64,000 nt of DNA, taken from assembly GCA_002278855.1 (NCBI GenBank), contig NCGG01000006.1, positions 62,001 through 126,000 on the forward strand, read 5' to 3'. Position 1 is the stretch's first letter. Each line of letters starts with the position of its first letter. The notes beneath the pieces are model-generated. The model was not told where the DNA came from. It ran no database searches and was given only the letters and a program-made list of their open reading frames with translations. Origin of the DNA: Sphingomonadales bacterium 28-55-16. Lineage in GTDB: Bacteria > Pseudomonadota > Alphaproteobacteria > Sphingomonadales > Sphingomonadaceae. A program made the translations under genes and the position numbers. Of the stretch, positions 27,347 through 39,207 are shown in pieces.

Positions 27347-28024
27347 TCACCCACCGCAGGCTTGAAAAAGCGCAAGCGTGCGCGCCCGCGCTTGATCGGC
27401 GCTTGGTGCGTGATAATCCTTACGCCGGTCCGAATTGAACCCGTGATTGGCGTCATAAACGAATATCTGCGCCGTTGGGTGCGCCTTTTCAATGAGGGCT
27501 TCGACGCCGTCCATGGGAATGCCCGCATCATATCGGCCAAAATGGGCAATTGTCGCACATTTGGGCACTTGGTTGGCATATAATGTGGGGACCAGGCTCC
27601 CATAATAGCAACTTGCCGCGGCGAGGTCATCGCTGATGCCAGCGAGCGCCCACGCGACCGATCCGCCATAACAATAGCCGGTTATAAAAACTGGCCCTTC
27701 TGTCTTCAGCGCATCAATGCAGACCTGTGCATCGCCGAGCGACTGCGCGAACGGGTGAAGGTCACGGGCCAGCTCAACGGCGCGGTTATAATCGGGGCCG
27801 GTATAATCTGCCTCAAACCCGGGATGCTCACGATCAAAGATAGCAGGCGAAAGGACTTCATATCCATCGGCGGCATATTCATCGCACAATGCGCGAATAT
27901 GGTCGGTTACCCCAAAGATTTCTTGCACGAGAACGAGGCCGCCGCGCCGTTCGCCCTCTGCTTCGGCGTGGTAAACCGCTATGTCCGCCCCATCCGACAT
28001 TTTCATGCGAATCATTTTACCCAT
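27347..28024 (-). CDS. Dienelactone hydrolase family protein
   Basis: The 225-residue alpha/beta hydrolase has the cysteine nucleophile elbow GYCYGGSVAW, plus the expected Asp and the His in FVYDANHGFNSDRRKDYH. LVLVQEIFGVTDHIR near the start is typical. Such enzymes cleave dienelactones in chlorocatechol breakdown, but isolated genes like this one may act on other esters. The ATG at 28024 follows a strong GGAGGAG site at good spacing; the in-frame starts at 28030 and 28045 do not. No aromatic degradation genes are nearby. Confidence 0.85.
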   Translation of the reverse strand: MGKMIRMKMSDGADIAVYHAEAEGERRGGLVLVQEIFGVTDHIRALCDEYAADGYEVLSPAIFDREHPGFEADYTGPDYNRAVELARDLHPFAQSLGDAQVCIDALKTEGPVFITGYCYGGSVAWALAGISDDLAAASCYYGSLVPTLYANQVPKCATIAHFGRYDAGIPMDGVEALIEKAHPTAQIFVYDANHGFNSDRRKDYHAPSADQARARTLALFQACGG

Positions 28025-28291
28025 AATCATGCTCCTCCATTTCATCCATTCTGAACGTCATTCAGAAGGTTTGGCAATGGCCGTTATGGCGCGATACGCC
28101 TCAGGCGCTGGCTACTTTGTGCCAAATGATGGGCGCGGTTACGGGTATCGATATGCAGTTTGTCCAAGAACATAAATCGCTATCTTGCATCGCAACAAAA
28201 CCCCTGCTAGGCGCGGCGCGACGCCAAAGGAGGGGTAACCCTTCGGTTCTGTCAGCAAGTTTTTCAGTCTCACATTCTAGGAAATCTACGC

Positions 28292-30396
<2,105 letters not shown>

Positions 30397-30403
30397 CAAT
30401 CAC

Positions 30404-30465
30404 CCGTCATGCTGAACTTGTTTCAGCATCTTAATGAAGACCCTGAAACAAGTTCAGGGTGACGG
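30404..30465. repeat. Large palindromic repeat, type A, between atpA and atpG
   Basis: The arms 30404-30432 and 30437-30465 are 29 bases each, match at 25 positions, and enclose a 4-base loop (aatg). The core CTGAACTTGTTTCAG is fully conserved in both arms. It is two tail-to-tail copies of the repeat seen at 13059-13087. In RNA it would fold into a very stable stem within the atp transcript, ending 15 bases before the atpG start codon. Confidence 0.85.
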
Positions 30466-30480
30466 CAAAGGGAAGAATAG

Positions 30481-31362
30481 ATGGCGTCTCTTAAGGCCCT
30501 CAAAATGCGGATCAACTCGGTCAAGTCGACCCAGAAGATCACTAAGGCGATGAAAATGGTCGCTGCTGCAAAGCTGCGTCGGGCAACCGAGGCAGCCGAA
30601 GCATCACGTCCCTATGCCGAGCGGCTTGAGGCGGTGGTGTCCAGCATCGCGTCGAAGGTTTCTGTTGGCCCGCAATCACCAAAACTGCTTGCAGGCAGCG
30701 GCAAAAGCGACGTGCATTTGTTTGTGGTGGCGACCAGCGACAAGGGCCTTGCTGGCGCATTCAACACCAACATTGTCCGTCTCGCCCGCCGTCAGGCAGA
30801 GGCGTTGAAGGCCGAGGGCAAGACCGTAAAATTCTACACCATCGGCAAAAAAGGCCGCGATCAGCTGAGCCGGACCTTCCGTGGCGATATCATCCACAGC
30901 ATCGAGCCAGGCGATCTGGGCAAGCTCAGCTTTGCCGATGTGCAAGCTTGGGGCGAAGATCTGACCGCGCGCTTTGAAGCGGGTGATTTTGACGTTGCGC
31001 ACTTGTTCTTCAGCAAGTTTGAAAACGTCCTTACGCAGACGCCAACGCAAATCCAGTTGATGCCTGTCGCGGTGACCGCGGGTGAAGGCGATATGGTTGG
31101 CCTGTCGGCGACGGTAGAATATGAACCCGATGAAGAAGAAATTCTCGCTGACCTGTTGCCGCGCAATGTCGCTGTGCAGTTGCTGCGGGCGAACCGCGAG
31201 AATGCGGCTTCGGAGCAGGGCTCGAAAATGACGGCTATGGACAACGCAACGCGCAACGCGGGCGATATGATCAATAAGCTCACCATTCAATATAACCGTA
31301 CGCGTCAGGCGGCGATTACGACTGAACTCATCGAAATTATTGCGGGCGCCGAAGCGCTCTAA
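30481..31362 (+). CDS. atpG: ATP synthase F1 subunit gamma
   Basis: The 293-residue central shaft subunit rotates within the alpha/beta ring. The N-terminal helix MASLKALKMRINSVKSTQKI and the middle DKGLAGAFNTNI are characteristic. The C-terminal helix MDNATRNAGDMINKLTIQYN through ELIEIIAGAEAL completes the coiled coil. Alphaproteobacterial gammas share this length. It follows atpA after an 84-base gap filled by the hairpin repeat, with a GGGAAGAAT ribosome site. Confidence 0.97.
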   Translation: MASLKALKMRINSVKSTQKITKAMKMVAAAKLRRATEAAEASRPYAERLEAVVSSIASKVSVGPQSPKLLAGSGKSDVHLFVVATSDKGLAGAFNTNIVRLARRQAEALKAEGKTVKFYTIGKKGRDQLSRTFRGDIIHSIEPGDLGKLSFADVQAWGEDLTARFEAGDFDVAHLFFSKFENVLTQTPTQIQLMPVAVTAGEGDMVGLSATVEYEPDEEEILADLLPRNVAVQLLRANRENAASEQGSKMTAMDNATRNAGDMINKLTIQYNRTRQAAITTELIEIIAGAEAL

Positions 31363-32979
<1,617 letters not shown>

Positions 32980-32985
32980 GACATC

Positions 32986-33246
32986 ATGCCATTACACTTC
33001 GAACTCGTAACCCCTGAGAAGCTCTATCGCTCGGACGACGTCTATATGGTTGTCGTTCCGGGCACTGAGGGCGATTTCGGTGTATTGGAGGGCCACAGCC
33101 CGATGATGAGCACGCTGCGCAATGACGCGGCGCTTGAGATTTATAAAACGCAAGGTGCAACACCGGAGCGTTTGATCATCGCGGGTGGCTTTGCCGAAGT
33201 GAATGCGCACGGCCTTACTGTTCTTGCGGAACGCGTCGAAGCCTAA
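32986..33246 (+). CDS. atpC: ATP synthase F1 subunit epsilon, short form
   Basis: The 86-residue protein has the epsilon beta-sandwich: [37 protein letters not shown], then [11 protein letters not shown]. It stops right after the beta domain at [10 protein letters not shown]. The two C-terminal helices (about 45 residues in E. coli) that brake ATP hydrolysis are missing. The stop is real and no continuation is seen in other frames. From memory, sphingomonad epsilons are about 85 residues, so this is lineage-typical. It follows atpD by 6 bases. Confidence 0.93.
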   Translation: MPLHFELVTPEKLYRSDDVYMVVVPGTEGDFGVLEGHSPMMSTLRNDAALEIYKTQGATPERLIIAGGFAEVNAHGLTVLAERVEA

Positions 33247-33273
33247 GGCTTCACGCGGTCGCCGCAGCCTGTA

Positions 33274-33759
33274 TCAGGGCGCCTCGTCGCCCCAGAGACG
33301 GGCTGTTTCGATATAGCCGTAACGACCGTCCGTTTCGAAACGGCAATATCCCTTATCGCATTCATCAATCATGCCGACCACGCCGGGTTCGACACGCCAT
33401 GAAATATGCGCGCCGGGCGCAGGTGTGTCACGCAATGCGCCAATATCTTTGCCAATAACGATGGCCGCGCGCTTGGGGCTTAAAAGCCGCACATGAAGCC
33501 AGCCTTGGTCACCATTCATATCTTGAACCTTGCGCCAAACGCTGTGCACCGCGACGACCTTCACCGGCAGATTCTGCCGCTTATACACCCATGTCACCGG
33601 GAATTCGGTGCTCGGCCCAGTGCGCATACGCGCCTCCGGCTGCGAAATGGACGCCCAATAAGGCGGCGTCTGTTGCGCTTGTCCAACGGCCGAAGCTGCG
33701 CCTAAAAATGCAAGCACTGCGGCACAGCAGCGCACTATCGAATTGTTCTGAATAATCAT
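33274..33759 (-). CDS. Secreted SH3-domain protein
   Basis: The 161-residue protein has a signal peptide MIIQNNSIVRCCAAVLAFLG ending near VGQAQQ. Two SH3-like repeats follow: one with EARMRTGPSTEFPVTWVYKR, the other starting GKDIGALRDTPAPGA with VEPGVVGMIDECDKGYCRFE. It fits the bacterial SH3 (DUF1058-like) family found in the periplasm, thought to bind cell-wall peptides. The ATG at 33759 has a GGTGG site at good distance; ATGs at 33780 and 33810 are less likely. It converges with atpC across 27 bases. Confidence 0.82.
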   Translation of the reverse strand: MIIQNNSIVRCCAAVLAFLGAASAVGQAQQTPPYWASISQPEARMRTGPSTEFPVTWVYKRQNLPVKVVAVHSVWRKVQDMNGDQGWLHVRLLSPKRAAIVIGKDIGALRDTPAPGAHISWRVEPGVVGMIDECDKGYCRFETDGRYGYIETARLWGDEAP

Positions 33760-33849
33760 ATTTTTTACCACCGTTTGCATTCTATAAGATAAGGTTGTTG
33801 GGCAGCGCAACCATCCTGTCTTGACCTTGCCGCGAATTCAGCTTTAGTC

Positions 33850-34854
33850 ATGCCTATGCCAGAACTTAGCCGCATTGAACGTCCATCCATCCGTGTCACG
33901 CGCACATTGCTGCCGGCCGTTGAAAAACGAATGGCCGAACTGTTTGACGCACGCTTCAACCTTGATGACACGCCGCTGACGCGCGATGCGCTCATTGCGG
34001 CCATGGCCGATTGTGATGTCCTCGTGCCAACAGTGACCGACAGTATCGACGCTAATGTCATCGCTGCTGCGCCGTCTCGGCTAAAACTGATCGCCAGCTA
34101 TGGTGCAGGCGTCAACCACATCGACATTGCCGCTGCCAAGGCAAAGGGCATCATGGTGACCAACACGCCGGGCGTATTCACCCATGATACAGCGGATTTA
34201 ACGATGGCGCTTATCCTGAATGTGCCCCGCCGCCTTGGCGAAGGCCAGCGCGTGATGCGCAGCGGCGCATGGCGCGGTTGGAGCCCGACCGGCATGCTTG
34301 GCCACCGGATCGGCGGCAAGACTTTAGGCATCATTGGGCTCGGCCGCATCGGTGAAGCGGTGGCAATGCGTGCAAAGGCCTTTGGCCTCAACATCATTTA
34401 CAACAAACGCCACCGCCTTCCCGCGAGCATTGAGGATGAGCTTGGCATTATCTTTGAGCCAGACATTGACCGGTTGGTGGCGCGGTCCGACATCATCAGT
34501 CTACATTGCCCGCTCACACCGGAAACCGATAAAATCATCAACGCCGAGCGTATCGCGCAGATGAAAGAGGGCGCATATGTTATTAACAGCTCACGCGGTG
34601 AGTTGATTGACGAAGACGCGCTCATCGATGCCTTGAAAATGGGCCGTATCGCAGGTGCAGGGCTTGATGTTTACACGCATGAACCTGCGGTCGATTCACG
34701 ATTTTTCGACATTCCCAATGTTGTGCTGCTTCCGCATTTGGGCAGCGCAACCTTTGAAGGCAGGGAAGCCTCAGGCGAAAGGGTCATCACCAATATCCGC
34801 GTTTGGGCGGATGGACACCGGCCACCGGATCAAGTCCTGGAAGGCTGGCAATAA
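33850..34854 (+). CDS. D-2-hydroxyacid dehydrogenase (glyoxylate/hydroxypyruvate reductase type)
   Basis: The 334-residue NAD(P)-dependent enzyme has the substrate-loop SYGAGVNHIDI and the Rossmann motif GKTLGIIGLGRIGEAVAMRA. The catalytic Arg is in INSSRGELIDE, the Glu in GLDVYTHEPAVD and the His in VLLPHLGSAT. It most resembles D-glycerate dehydrogenases/GhrB. The true substrate is unproven. It is divergent from the SH3 gene, and amt follows on the same strand after 101 bases. Confidence 0.9.
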   Translation: MPMPELSRIERPSIRVTRTLLPAVEKRMAELFDARFNLDDTPLTRDALIAAMADCDVLVPTVTDSIDANVIAAAPSRLKLIASYGAGVNHIDIAAAKAKGIMVTNTPGVFTHDTADLTMALILNVPRRLGEGQRVMRSGAWRGWSPTGMLGHRIGGKTLGIIGLGRIGEAVAMRAKAFGLNIIYNKRHRLPASIEDELGIIFEPDIDRLVARSDIISLHCPLTPETDKIINAERIAQMKEGAYVINSSRGELIDEDALIDALKMGRIAGAGLDVYTHEPAVDSRFFDIPNVVLLPHLGSATFEGREASGERVITNIRVWADGHRPPDQVLEGWQ

Positions 34855-34955
34855 GCAACTTTCTGTCTATTGCTGTGCCTTAATAGCAATTTTGTGCCTT
34901 GAGCCTAGCCCCGCGCGGGCCTAGAGACCGCCAGTAAGAGGGGGCCTCCAAGACC

Positions 34956-36266
34956 ATGATAGATAAGATTGTTAAACCAGCATTGTGGATCAGTGCGTGC
35001 GTAGCTGCACCTGCAATGGCGCAAGACGCTGCCGTCACATTGCCCGCGGCAAATAGCGGCGATAGCGCGTGGTTATTGACCGCTTCGGCACTGGTGCTGA
35101 TGATGACGCTGCCGGGCCTCGCCCTGTTTTATGGTGGACTGGTGCGTGCCAAGAATTTCCTGTCTGTGCTCGTGCAATGTGGCGCAGTGGCAGCGCTCGC
35201 ATCGGTCATCTGGATCGTTATTGGCTACAGCTTAGCCTTTTCCGTGAACGGAAATGGGTTTTTGGGCGCGTTAGATAATGTCATGTTCAATGGCCTGTTG
35301 GGCGCAATACGCGATGGGCAAACAACAGGCGAGCTCGCCTTCGCGTTATTCCAGATGACATTTGCTATCATCACGCCGGCCCTCATCATTGGCGCATGGG
35401 TGGAACGGGCGCGTTTTGCTTGGGTCGTTGCATTTAGCGGCTTGTGGTCGCTTTTGATCTATGTTCCCGTCACGCGTTGGGTTTGGGGCAATGGGTTTTT
35501 GGCCGAACAAGGCGTTATTGATTTTGCTGGTGGCATTGTTGTCCATACCACTGCAGGCGTCTCGGCGCTCGTTGTGGCGCTGATGCTTGGCAAGCGCATC
35601 GGGTTCCCCAAAACACTGATGTTGCCGCACAGCCCCGCTCTGACGGTCGCTGGAGCCGGATTATTGTGGGTGGGCTGGTTTGGTTTCAACGGTGGGTCGG
35701 CATTGGCCGCCAATGACGCCGCCGCAAATGCGATTATCAACACCCATTTAGGCGCTTCCGTAGCCGCCTTGGTCTGGCTGTTGATTGAACGGATCAGGGT
35801 CGGCAAGGCAACTGCCGTTGGCTTTGCGACGGGCGCCGTTGCCGGACTTGCCACCATCACGCCAGCCGCTGGCGTCATTGGCCCCGGCGGCGCAATCATC
35901 TTGGGCATCTTGGCGGCAGTCATCTGCTTCTGGGCCGTGGGTCTCGTCAAAGGCACGCTGCATATTGATGACTCGCTCGACGTGTTCGCCGTGCACGGCG
36001 TTGGCGGCATATTGGGCTCCGTGTTGCTCGCCGTTTTCGCAAATGAGGCGCTGGGTGGCGCTGGCTATGCGGAAGGTGCGGACATGGCATCGCAGCTTTG
36101 GGTTCAATTGAAGGGCGTTGTGCTTGTTGCGGTTTATTCTGCCGTGGGAACGCTGATCATCGGCTATTTGGTGTCGATGCTGCTCCCAATGCGCGTCAGT
36201 GAAGATCAGGAACGCGATGGGTTGGATATATCCAGCCATGGCGAACGGGCTTGGGATTTGGACTAA
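34956..36266 (+). CDS. amt: Ammonium transporter Amt
   Basis: The 436-residue membrane protein has a cleavable signal peptide (to about PAMAQ, residue 22) followed by 11 helices. DSAWLLTASALVLMMTLPGLALFYGGLVRAKN is the Amt start. FAGGIVVHTTAGVSALV carries the first pore histidine and FAVHGVGGILGSVL the second. It conducts ammonia/ammonium. A PII gene (glnK) usually lies directly upstream; none is seen here. I found no sigma-54 box in the 101 bases in front of it. Confidence 0.95.
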   Translation: MIDKIVKPALWISACVAAPAMAQDAAVTLPAANSGDSAWLLTASALVLMMTLPGLALFYGGLVRAKNFLSVLVQCGAVAALASVIWIVIGYSLAFSVNGNGFLGALDNVMFNGLLGAIRDGQTTGELAFALFQMTFAIITPALIIGAWVERARFAWVVAFSGLWSLLIYVPVTRWVWGNGFLAEQGVIDFAGGIVVHTTAGVSALVVALMLGKRIGFPKTLMLPHSPALTVAGAGLLWVGWFGFNGGSALAANDAAANAIINTHLGASVAALVWLLIERIRVGKATAVGFATGAVAGLATITPAAGVIGPGGAIILGILAAVICFWAVGLVKGTLHIDDSLDVFAVHGVGGILGSVLLAVFANEALGGAGYAEGADMASQLWVQLKGVVLVAVYSAVGTLIIGYLVSMLLPMRVSEDQERDGLDISSHGERAWDLD

Positions 36267-36309
36267 GTATAATGGCGGGGCGCAATGCGCCGCCAAGGCC
36301 TAAATGGGT

Positions 36310-36518
36310 TCAGCCCGTCTGAAGCGTCAATGCGCGAAACAGGCTGCGGTCAAGCATGTCATCGAATTTGCAGCTCAAGCGGTCGCCTTCGGACCAGACG
36401 GCGGTTGCGCATGCGTTCGAGAATTCGCTTTGCGCAGCAAAACAGGATGCCTAAGCGCGCCGCGTTGCTCCAGACGCGCAGGCGGCACTATGCGAAATTG
36501 CGGCGTCCTGTAGTCCAT
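36310..36518 (-). pseudogene. Decayed PilZ-domain gene
   Basis: In the 287-base gap after amt, the minus strand begins with an ATG at 36518 behind an AAGGGG site. It reads MDYRTPQFRIVPPARLEQRG and RHPVLLR, then stops after 47 codons. Shifting frame, the same strand gives TAVWSEGDRLSCKFDDMLD and RSLFRALTLQTG and stops at 36310-36312. V-W-S-E-G-D-R-x-x-C-x-F-D is the usual end of small sphingomonad PilZ proteins. The middle of the domain is missing, so this looks like a gene broken by a deletion and frame loss. PilZ domains bind cyclic di-GMP. Confidence 0.5.
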
Positions 36519-36553
36519 ATTGACCCCTTCGCCGTAAGATTATTGGAACAACG

Positions 36554-37957
36554 TCAGTCGCCGGTCAGGATACGGTCCATTAACTGTTGTACCGTCGGGA
36601 CAAAACCGTTCGAATAAAACGGATCTTTCCCGAAAAGATAAGCGCTGTGCCCGGCGAACATCAGATTTTCGTCAATCGGCGCGCCATGAGCGATGTTTTG
36701 CAACGCCTTTTGTATGCAGAAGCTGCGCGGATCGGCCAGGCGCCCAGTGGAATTATTGTCATGGTCTTTCCAGGACGAAAATCCGCAATGCGACAAACAG
36801 CCCATGCAATCCTTCTGGTCCTTGCGGATAACGTCCCCCGATGATGGTGTGACGAACACCAGCGAGTTTTCGGGTGTTTTGAGCGCAACGGTGAACCCGC
36901 GTGCATCCCATTCCCGGGCCTTCATAAGATCGGCTGGCTTGACCCAGAAATTCTTGCCCTTCACGCCCACATCAAGCTGGGCGGTGTGTTCCGCATCGGC
37001 GGCCTGCACATAAGGTATCTGGCGTTCCGAGCGCGCTTGAAGTTCAAGCAGGAATGGGTTGATCACCGCGCTAGAATAAAAGCCCGTTGGTGAAAACTGA
37101 TGCAACAATACCCCGTCTTCGGGGATCTGCGTGAGAGCGTCCTTCCAACCTTTTGGAATCGGGCTTTCCTGCGTCAATAACGGGCGTGTTCCCAGCTGGA
37201 ACGCAATCTGCCCAAGCTCGGGATTATCAATCCAGTCATTCCAATCGCGCAGGAACCAAACGCCGCCGGCCATAACAATTGGCACATCGTCGGCGATACC
37301 TTCAACGCGCATAACGTCGCGAAGTGCTTTTACGCGCGGATATGGGTCTTCGGGACTGCGCGGATCTTCGGCGTTTGAAAGGCCATTATGGCCACCCGCA
37401 AGCCACGGATCTTCATAAACCACAGCGCCCAACCATTCGGGCACCTTGTGATACGCACGCTTCCACAATGCGCGGAACGCGCGTGCGGAGCTGACGATCG
37501 GCAGATAATAAACGCCATATTGCGCCGCGATTTCAGACAGCTTGTACGGCATGCCCGCACCGCAAGTGACGCCGGTAACCATGCCCCGGGTCTGTTCAAG
37601 AATGCCGTGCAATATGCGCTGGGCACCGCCCATTTCCCAAAGGACATTGATATTGATGGCGCCACGGCCATTCGACATTTCATGCGCAAGCCTGACCTGC
37701 GCGATACCGCCGCGAATGCCGTATTCTACAAGCTCTTCATGCCGCTCAGCACGGGTTTTGCCATGAAAAACCTGCGGTATCATCGCGCCATTTTCATCGT
37801 AGCTATCGGCATTTACCGCCGATACCGTGCCGATGCCGCCTGCGGCAGCCCATGCACCGGAACTCGCGTGATTTGTCGCAGCAACGCCTTTGCCACCTTC
37901 GACCAATGGCCAAACTTCACGGCCACCGTACATTATGGGTTTCAGACCCTTGAACAC
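36554..37957 (-). CDS. Nitronate monooxygenase-like flavoprotein with C-terminal cysteine cluster
   Basis: The 467-residue protein follows the TIM-barrel pattern of the 2-nitropropane dioxygenase family: GGKGVAATNHASSGAWAAAGGIG, GMVTGVTCGAGMP, VPIVMAGGVWFLRDW and QIAFQLGTRPLLTQ, which bind FMN. It is longer than usual by about 120 residues. The extra C-terminal part has four cysteines, C384-x2-C387-x3-C391-x22-C414, suggesting a metal or iron-sulfur site. The catalytic histidine position could not be settled. True nitronate oxidase activity is inferred only from the family. It has no operon partner. Confidence 0.75.
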   Translation of the reverse strand: MFKGLKPIMYGGREVWPLVEGGKGVAATNHASSGAWAAAGGIGTVSAVNADSYDENGAMIPQVFHGKTRAERHEELVEYGIRGGIAQVRLAHEMSNGRGAININVLWEMGGAQRILHGILEQTRGMVTGVTCGAGMPYKLSEIAAQYGVYYLPIVSSARAFRALWKRAYHKVPEWLGAVVYEDPWLAGGHNGLSNAEDPRSPEDPYPRVKALRDVMRVEGIADDVPIVMAGGVWFLRDWNDWIDNPELGQIAFQLGTRPLLTQESPIPKGWKDALTQIPEDGVLLHQFSPTGFYSSAVINPFLLELQARSERQIPYVQAADAEHTAQLDVGVKGKNFWVKPADLMKAREWDARGFTVALKTPENSLVFVTPSSGDVIRKDQKDCMGCLSHCGFSSWKDHDNNSTGRLADPRSFCIQKALQNIAHGAPIDENLMFAGHSAYLFGKDPFYSNGFVPTVQQLMDRILTGD

Positions 37958-38030
37958 AATTACAACCCCTAATTTTTATGTCAAAAGCGCCGTTCAGCGT
38001 GCTTCTCTGGTGGCGCGCTATCGCAATTAT

Positions 38031-39179
38031 CTAGCTTTGTCGCGCAAAATCGGCACGTTTCATGGCAGAGCCGTATAGCTGCCGGTAGCGGGCAAACATG
38101 GTTTCTTCATCATATTGCGAACTGGCCACAACGCGATTGGCGGCACCCAATGTCGCGCGCAATGCGGGGTCCGTTGCCAATGCAGTAATTGCGCCGACCA
38201 AAGCATCCTCGTCGTTCCGCGGGACAATATATGGCCGGTTGTCCCGCGACACGATATTGCGGATATCACCCACATCAGTCGACACTATAGGAAGCGCGCT
38301 GGTCATCGCTTCAAGCAACGACATCGGATATTGCTCACTATCTGAAGAGAGCGCAAAAATATCGAACAAGCCGATGTAACGCGCTGGATCACGCAAGAAA
38401 CCTGGCATCATCACGCGGTCAGCGATACCAAGGCGCGTTGCTTCTGCCAAAATGGCATCGCGATCCGGCCCCTCCCCCACAATGGCGAGCCGGATATTGG
38501 GGCCTGCCGCGGCAACGGCACGCACAAGCCGTGGCAAATTTTTAACGGGCCAAAGCCCAGCGATCGTGCCCACCACGATTTCCCCGTTCCGCTTTTGGAA
38601 CCCCGGAAACGCGCCGCGCTGCGGGCGGCGGTTGAAGTGACCGGTATCAATACCGTTCGGAAACCGGCATATTTTATCGAGCGGTTGGTGCCAGACGGAC
38701 CGCGCAATATGCTCCAACGCTTTGGACGGCACGACAAGCGCGTTCGTACGCTGAAGCGCGATGCTGCGAAACCAATTGCGGTGCCATTTCAGCCGTTCGA
38801 TTTCGTCATGGTTGAAGCCATCTTCATGATGGATCAGCGGCGGCAAGTGCATGCTGCGTGTGAACAAGGTGTGCGCCATCACCCCGTCCATCGCCCCCCA
38901 ATTGTAGCTGAGCACGAGGTGGAATTTCTTCATATACCCAGCGAGGCGGCGATAGCGCCCCATGCTGGGTACTCCGGCGAGGGACGGCGCAGTGTCTTTT
39001 GGAAAATTGACCTTCACACGGCGGTCGATTGCGTCGGCTGCGCCAAAGGCGTCACCCACGGCCGAAAGTACCGTGTGTTCGGCCTGATCGCCAAAATGGT
39101 TCATCAGGCGAACCATGCGCGTTTTCTGATCGCTTATGTGAAAGCTGCTATGCAAATGGAGGATGCGGACTGCCGCCAT
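38031..39179 (-). CDS. Glycosyltransferase family 4 protein
   Basis: The 382-residue GT-B enzyme starts MAAVRILHLHSSFH. The C-terminal half carries GEIVVGTIAGLWPVKNLPRLV, the nucleotide-sugar binding IVGEGPDRDAI and FALSSDSEQYPMSLLEAMTSALPIV, which includes the E-x7-E region of GT4 enzymes. It is probably a retaining sugar transferase for surface or capsule polysaccharide. No other polysaccharide genes are adjacent, so the product is unknown. It is divergent from selO with 28 bases between starts and has an AAGG ribosome site. Confidence 0.88.
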   Translation of the reverse strand: MAAVRILHLHSSFHISDQKTRMVRLMNHFGDQAEHTVLSAVGDAFGAADAIDRRVKVNFPKDTAPSLAGVPSMGRYRRLAGYMKKFHLVLSYNWGAMDGVMAHTLFTRSMHLPPLIHHEDGFNHDEIERLKWHRNWFRSIALQRTNALVVPSKALEHIARSVWHQPLDKICRFPNGIDTGHFNRRPQRGAFPGFQKRNGEIVVGTIAGLWPVKNLPRLVRAVAAAGPNIRLAIVGEGPDRDAILAEATRLGIADRVMMPGFLRDPARYIGLFDIFALSSDSEQYPMSLLEAMTSALPIVSTDVGDIRNIVSRDNRPYIVPRNDEDALVGAITALATDPALRATLGAANRVVASSQYDEETMFARYRQLYGSAMKRADFARQS

Positions 39180-39207
39180 ACTTGCCTTTCCCTGATGTAC
39201 CGCCCAG

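Noticed and set aside
28046..28291. Possible small gene between the dienelactone hydrolase and atpH
   Set aside because: The short frames here (60-70 codons) lack motifs and overlap. The stretch is more likely promoter and leader for the atp operon.
34855..34955. Possible sigma-54 promoter or terminator before amt
   Set aside because: No TGGCAC-N5-TTGC pattern could be found. The palindrome near 34906-34925 has only six of eight matching pairs.
36285..36617. Plus-strand frames of 110 and 69 codons after amt
   Set aside because: They have no ribosome site or recognisable motif. The minus strand explains the region better as a decayed PilZ gene.
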